Below, piece after piece: positions 5,801 to 8,307 of a DNA stretch of 8,307 bases (position 1 is the stretch's first letter; each line of letters begins with the position of its first letter). Origin of the DNA: Chlamydiia bacterium. Lineage in GTDB: Bacteria; Chlamydiota; Chlamydiia; Chlamydiales; FEN-1388. Under the pieces are notes generated by a model. It saw only the letters and a program-made list of their open reading frames with translations. It was not told the DNA's origin and searched no databases. The stretch spans positions 1 to 8,307 of the forward strand of contig PMZB01000120.1 in assembly GCA_003170575.1 (NCBI GenBank). The letters are read 5' to 3'. Made by a program: the position numbers and the translations under genes.

Positions 5801-7081
5801 TTATACAACTTCTACAATGGACCTATTCTTTTTGCCCATAGAAAAGACAAGAAACTTCTGATCTATGAGATCTGATTCCTTAACTACATCAAACTCATCT
5901 ACGATTTTTCGAGCGCCTAAAGAGAGCCCCCCATTTTTAATAAGGCGGCGAGTTTCAGCCTTACTTGGCATAAAAGAGGCAAAAGAGAGAATATCAACAA
6001 TTTTTGCACCCACAACCTCTCCTCGTGGCAGCCCTTTAGAAGGAACCTGCCCTATAAGCGCCCGCACAACCTCTCCTGTAAACACTGCTTCTTCAGTCCC
6101 TGGCTTTGCCTGCGCTGTTATGAGAAGCGCCTTTTTCAACCCTTCTTCTCCATGAACAAGGCGGGTTACTTCCTCTGCAAGCCGCTTTTGAGCGGTGTTT
6201 GGCACATAATCTTGCCGCTTCATGCTTGCTTCTATCGCAGAAATTTCCTCTAGGTCCAAAAATGTCAATGCTTTCATCAGGCGGATGACATCATCATCGC
6301 TTGTGCGGAAAAGGTACTGGTAAAAGTCATAGCAAGAAAGTTTATCTTCAGACAGCCAGATAGCTCCTTTTTCAGATTTTCCGAATTTTTTTCCATCGCT
6401 ACGAAGAAGTAATGGGAAAGTTAACCCCCACACTTCCTTGCCTGTTAGTCTTCGGACAAAGTCAACGCCTGCTGTGATATTGCCCCACTGATCAGCTCCG
6501 CCTATTTGTAAAGTGACATTGTTATTCGTAAACAGATGATAAAAATCATACGCCTGGAGAAGCATGTAAGAAAACTCGGTATAGCTCATTCCTTCTTCTG
6601 TAGCAAGACGTGCACGAACATTATCTCTTCCCAGCATAGGTCCTAGCCGAAAATGCCTTCCTACATCACGCAGAAAGTCAACACAACTCATCGGGTAGAG
6701 CCAATCATTGTTATTAAGAACGGTAATAGGCCCCTGCTTGCCAAGCCTCCCCAAAATACTTTCCAAAATCTTTTGGATCCCCGTAACATTCTTTCGAATT
6801 TCCTCTTGGTTAAGCAAATTGCGTTCCTGACTTTTGCCTGACGGGTCTCCAATTATGCCCGTAGCACCCCCTACGAGCGCAACAGGTCTATGCCCAAACT
6901 TTAAGAACCAAGCAAGCCCCATAATTCCCATCATGTGACCGAGGTGAAGGCTGTCAGCAGTTGGATCAAACCCGCAATAGAGGCTGATAGGCTTATTCTT
7001 TTCCACAATTTCGGAAAGTGCTGGGTTTGTTTCAGCTTCCACAAGCCCTCGCGCACGCAAGGCTTCAATAACGTTTTTCAT
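5801..7081 (-). CDS. tyrS: Tyrosyl-tRNA synthetase
   Basis: Class I aminoacyl-tRNA synthetase that activates tyrosine with ATP and charges tRNA-Tyr. The 426-residue length is normal. YCGFDPTADSLHLGHMMGIM holds the HIGH-type signature (HLGH, 46-49). VGGATGIIGDPSGK (70-83), QAYDFYHL and GGADQWGN (194-201) form the tyrosine pocket. KKFGKS (231-236) is the KMSKS-type loop, in the KFGKS form common in bacterial TyrRS. A C-terminal S4-like RNA-binding domain occupies about 360-426. All hallmark residues are present. The ATG has no strong Shine-Dalgarno sequence. A 64-bp gap with a possible promoter separates it from the Nif3 gene; the leader is too short for a T-box. Confidence 0.97.
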   Translation of the reverse strand: MKNVIEALRARGLVEAETNPALSEIVEKNKPISLYCGFDPTADSLHLGHMMGIMGLAWFLKFGHRPVALVGGATGIIGDPSGKSQERNLLNQEEIRKNVTGIQKILESILGRLGKQGPITVLNNNDWLYPMSCVDFLRDVGRHFRLGPMLGRDNVRARLATEEGMSYTEFSYMLLQAYDFYHLFTNNNVTLQIGGADQWGNITAGVDFVRRLTGKEVWGLTFPLLLRSDGKKFGKSEKGAIWLSEDKLSCYDFYQYLFRTSDDDVIRLMKALTFLDLEEISAIEASMKRQDYVPNTAQKRLAEEVTRLVHGEEGLKKALLITAQAKPGTEEAVFTGEVVRALIGQVPSKGLPRGEVVGAKIVDILSFASFMPSKAETRRLIKNGGLSLGARKIVDEFDVVKESDLIDQKFLVFSMGKKNRSIVEVV

Positions 7082-7107
7082 ACACTACCATTGGTCTATT
7101 GTTTGAG

Positions 7108-7137
7108 GGTATAACACTATAACAGAGAGGAAGTTAA
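7108..7137 (-). promoter_or_regulatory. Possible sigma-70-type promoter before tyrS
   Basis: On the minus strand TTAACT (7132-7137, four of six to consensus) and TATACC (7108-7113, four of six) are spaced by 18 bp, 26 bases before the tyrS ATG. An overlapping TATAGT (7116-7121) is a better -10 but lacks a -35. The lax match makes this only a candidate; readthrough from the Nif3 gene is equally possible. Confidence 0.27.
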
Positions 7138-7164
7138 GAGAAAAACTAAAATGGGTTTTTCTCT
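7137..7164 (-). terminator. A/U-rich hairpin over the Nif3 stop codon, possible weak terminator
   Basis: A perfect 10-bp inverted repeat (7137-7146 with 7155-7164) encloses an 8-nt loop. On the minus strand the arms read AGAGAAAAAC and GTTTTTCTCT, and the stop codon TAG (7146-7148) lies at the loop/arm boundary. The U-rich tract is inside the 3' arm rather than after the stem, so it is not a classic terminator; it might slow transcription, protect the 3' end or cap the Nif3 mRNA. Confidence 0.4.
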
Positions 7165-7904
7165 GGAATGAAGATGTGCTCCACATCGAATTGCTTCTTG
7201 AGATGCTCTCCCAGAAGATATATCCCCCTTTTTTCAGTTGCGTAATGACCAAAAGCCATCACACAAATCCCCTCTTCCTGAGCAAGGCTCCAGGCCGCTT
7301 CGTCAGCAGTTCCTGTGATATAACAATCTTGCTTTTGTTCGATTGCTTCATTCAATAGCTTATGCCCTCCGCCGGACACCATGGCAATTGATTTTATAGA
7401 TCCTGAATCTCTGCCGTACAACACTCCTGGAGCGCCAAACAACTCTTGTAACCGCTGAAAGAGCTTTTTTGGCAAAACTGGCTTGCAAAGCCCTTTTACA
7501 CCGACAAGCTTGTTCAGAAACTTCCCAAAAGGCTCTAAGGATGTACAGCCTAGTTCCTTCAGTATGGGCCATGAATTACCCAGCTCTGGATGAGCATCCA
7601 GGGGCAAATGGTAGGAAACAAGGTGCATGTCAGCTCTATATAAAGAGCGGAGCCGTTTTGAATAGCTGCCTATCAATGCAGTTCCCGCATTCTTCAAAAA
7701 AAGCCCGTGGTGGGTAAGAAGAAGCTCTGCCCCTGCTTTTGCCGCCTCATCAATCGCGAAAAGGCTGGCCGATACAGCAGTTGCAACCAAAGAAACTGGC
7801 CTTGTACCCTCAACCTGAAGCCCATTAATGCATATATCATCAAAAGATGGCACATCAAGAACCTCTGCAACATGCTTGCAGAGGGTATATAGATCAATAC
7901 TCAT
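7146..7904 (-). CDS. Nif3-family dinuclear metal-center protein (YbgI type)
   Basis: A 252-residue protein of the Nif3/YbgI/DUF34 family, ring-forming proteins with two metal ions per subunit; the cellular role is unresolved and the database label 'GTP cyclohydrolase 1 type 2' is weakly founded. The metal ligands are visible: LLLTHHGLF (61-69, H65 and H66), LPLDAHPELGNSW (100-112, D103) and FGHYATEKRGI (218-228, H220 and E224), matching the E. coli YbgI pattern. INGLQVEG (26-33), SGGG (177-180) and ITGTADE (196-202) are also family marks. It is the short form, without the extra central domain of longer members. The start is supported by GGAGG at 7911-7915, six bases from the ATG. The gene follows the helical protein by 24 bp and probably shares its transcript. 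Confidence 0.93.
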   Translation of the reverse strand: MSIDLYTLCKHVAEVLDVPSFDDICINGLQVEGTRPVSLVATAVSASLFAIDEAAKAGAELLLTHHGLFLKNAGTALIGSYSKRLRSLYRADMHLVSYHLPLDAHPELGNSWPILKELGCTSLEPFGKFLNKLVGVKGLCKPVLPKKLFQRLQELFGAPGVLYGRDSGSIKSIAMVSGGGHKLLNEAIEQKQDCYITGTADEAAWSLAQEEGICVMAFGHYATEKRGIYLLGEHLKKQFDVEHIFIPEKNPF

Positions 7905-7928
7905 ACGAATCCTCCAGACAGCGGTATT

Positions 7929-8297
7929 TCACACGCTCACTATTTGCTCCGCCTTGCTGATAAGAGTTTTCATCAAATATGGATCAATCGCTTCTTCGGC
8001 CCACATTCTAGCAGGTTTGTAGTCCCCTCTTTTCAACAAATCCTCTACAAGGTTTTGGATAATAGCGTCTCTAAACTGATCAAAGTATGGCCCAATAGGG
8101 ATCTGGTTCAAACACTCCTGAGCTGCTGCAAGATCTTTATTTTCAATACACCCATTTGCGATGCGCATGATATTAGAAATTCTCACAAAGGTGGGATTAA
8201 TCGCTGTCCCTCCTAGCTGCGATTCAGGAAGCAAGCTTAAGGGCGCAGGCTGGACTGATGTCTTCTCACCCAAACTGACAGAACCGGAAAATGTCAT
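7929..8297 (-). CDS. Small helical protein of unknown function (TPR-like), possibly 5'-incomplete
   Basis: I do not recognise this 122-residue protein. The first 35 residues are Ser/Pro/Gly-rich and probably disordered. Residues 36-122 look all-helical, arranged as pairs of helices: IMRIANGCIENKDLAAAQECL, FRDAIIQNLVEDLLKRGDYKPARMW and DPYLMKTLISKAEQIV. The 'small-helix, D-x-x-x-A' spacing (ENKDLAAAQ, KRGDYKPAR) recalls TPR or SEL1-type repeats, which mediate protein contacts. No signal peptide is seen at this start. The ATG at 8297 has an AGG seven bases upstream, but the frame stays open to the window edge, so a longer protein is possible. It ends 24 bp before the Nif3 start, suggesting cotranscription. 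Confidence 0.65.
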   Translation of the reverse strand: MTFSGSVSLGEKTSVQPAPLSLLPESQLGGTAINPTFVRISNIMRIANGCIENKDLAAAQECLNQIPIGPYFDQFRDAIIQNLVEDLLKRGDYKPARMWAEEAIDPYLMKTLISKAEQIVSV

Positions 8298-8307
8298 ACA
8301 TATACCT

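Noticed and set aside
7082..7145. T-box or other riboswitch ahead of tyrS
   Set aside because: The gap is only 64 bp, with no T-box consensus or antiterminator pairing.
1..8307. Mobile element, CRISPR array, tRNA or rRNA
   Set aside because: No spaced direct repeats, terminal inverted repeats, transposase or integrase motifs, or tRNA/rRNA-like sequence were seen on either strand.

Overview
The window most resembles the chromosome of a member of the phylum Chlamydiota, probably an environmental or amoeba-associated lineage rather than Chlamydia itself. Three things point this way. The AccA protein is close to chlamydial AccA as I remember it (N-terminal LPHEKEI and LTPWDRV segments, long GEGCSGGALGMGVGDS and SVISPEGCASILWKD stretches). 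The HU/IHF-type protein carries a chlamydial-looking RLEFRDFG and IPARKAVKFTPGK core. From memory, accA, one uncharacterised gene and the IHF/HU gene also lie side by side in Chlamydia (CT265-CT267). This is recall, not a search, and the genus is not determined. No phage, transposon, CRISPR or RNA gene is visible.

Layout. Positions 1-914 (+ strand) hold the 3' part of a gene for a five-bladed beta-propeller protein of the GH130-like type; its start lies left of the window. It converges on everything else, which is on the minus strand. A strong hairpin at 925-956, oriented to stop minus-strand transcripts, separates the two sides. Reading leftward from the right edge, the minus strand carries a small helical protein (7929-8297), a Nif3-family dinuclear-metal protein (7146-7904), tyrS (5801-7081), an HU/IHF-like DNA-binding protein (5471-5776), a membrane-anchored YkuD L,D-transpeptidase (4412-5449), accA (3447-4415), queC (2794-3450), an exported TylF-type methyltransferase (1899-2693) and a small secreted beta-rich protein (997-1557).

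The block from tyrS to queC looks like one operon: gaps are a few tens of bases or less, and transpeptidase/accA and accA/queC each overlap by four bases (GTGA and ATGA). It mixes housekeeping jobs: tyrosine charging, nucleoid structure, peptidoglycan cross-linking or lipoprotein attachment, malonyl-CoA synthesis for fatty acids, and the preQ0 step of queuosine synthesis. A 10-bp A/U-rich inverted repeat over the Nif3 stop codon may partly separate the rightmost two genes from tyrS. After queC the character changes: gaps lengthen to 100 and 341 bp and both remaining proteins have signal peptides, so this end looks like an envelope or host-facing accessory segment.

The points most worth a second look are the methyltransferase with a signal peptide, the transpeptidase with SDGC in place of SHGC and a long insert before it, the small secreted jelly-roll-like protein, and a 15-bp in-frame tandem duplication of the HU C-terminus and stop codon that also supplies the next gene's ribosome-binding region. 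I do not see a clearly novel multi-gene system.
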